Of a DNA stretch of 15,407 nt, positions 15,308 through 15,407 are shown one piece after another. Location: NCBI GenBank assembly GCA_963582805.1, contig CAUZTZ010000063.1, positions 1 to 15,407 on the forward strand, written 5' to 3'. The DNA comes from GCA-2687515 sp963582805. Lineage in GTDB: Bacteria > Pseudomonadota > Alphaproteobacteria > Rhodospirillales > UBA2165. Each line of letters opens with the position of its first letter. Positions within the stretch are counted from its first letter, which is position 1. Both the position numbers and the translations under genes were made by a program. The notes under the pieces were generated by a model. It did not search any database. It was not told where the DNA came from and saw only the letters and a list, made by a program, of their open reading frames with translations.

Positions 15308-15314
15308 CGCGGTA

Positions 15315-15362
15315 GCGGGCCGGGGAAATCCCTGAAATTGTGCCAGGCAGCCCGCCTTTTTT
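15315..15362 (+). terminator. Candidate Rho-independent terminator after the S8 protease
   Basis: GCGGGC (15315-15320) pairs with GCCCGC (15350-15355), and a run of six Ts follows almost directly (15357-15362). The loop is long (29 bases) but contains a small GGG/CCC hairpin. Position right after the stop codon and the T-run support it; the long loop weakens it. Confidence 0.45.
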
Positions 15363-15407
15363 ACCGGTAGTTTTGCTGGTACAATTGCCATAAACCAAAT
15401 CAGGGAT

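Noticed and set aside
15361..15407. TACAAT near 15380 as a promoter for a gene beyond the right edge
   Set aside because: No convincing -35 box at a proper distance, and the downstream gene is not visible.
1..15407. Mobile element, prophage or CRISPR content
   Set aside because: No transposase, integrase, phage gene, tRNA junction, long terminal repeats or regularly spaced repeats were seen; gene composition is even across the window.

Overview
The window reads as a chromosomal piece of a GC-rich proteobacterium. An alphaproteobacterium of the marine or soil Rhodospirillales type is my inference from gene content and codon use; there is no rRNA or taxonomic marker. Twelve protein genes cover almost all of the sequence. 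I see no tRNA, rRNA, CRISPR array, insertion sequence, integrase or transcription-regulator gene.

Left third (1-7104): an oxalate module. A gamma-class carbonic anhydrase family gene (+) converges on a leftward pair, oxc then frc (oxalyl-CoA decarboxylase and formyl-CoA:oxalate CoA-transferase). Together these turn oxalate into CO2 and formate. Divergent from oxc is a complete tripartite tricarboxylate transporter set, tctC-tctB-tctA (+). The intergenic region between them holds a good sigma-70 promoter and two dyad symmetries. The layout suggests that the transporter feeds oxalate, or a related small carboxylate, to the CoA-dependent pathway.

Middle (7101-8879): a leftward 592-residue protein with a clear P-loop and zeta-toxin/kinase-like motifs in its C-terminal half and an N-terminal half I do not recognise. 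Its stop codon overlaps the tctA stop in a shared TTAA.

Right of centre (9012-13777): three rightward, closely spaced genes. They encode a stand-alone 10-formyltetrahydrofolate hydrolase-domain protein, a reductive-dehalogenase-type iron-sulfur protein without Tat signal, and an AMP-forming acyl-CoA synthetase. They converge on an ACMSD-family amidohydrolase. The set looks like a catabolic cluster for an unknown, possibly halogenated or aromatic, acid. Its most notable member is the RdhA-like protein, which keeps the Tyr/Asn/Arg active-site pattern and both 4Fe-4S motifs of PceA-type dehalogenases but has neither an export signal nor a fused reductase domain.

Right end (13952-15407): an exported or membrane-anchored S8 (subtilisin-like) protease with an intact catalytic triad, followed by a plausible terminator.
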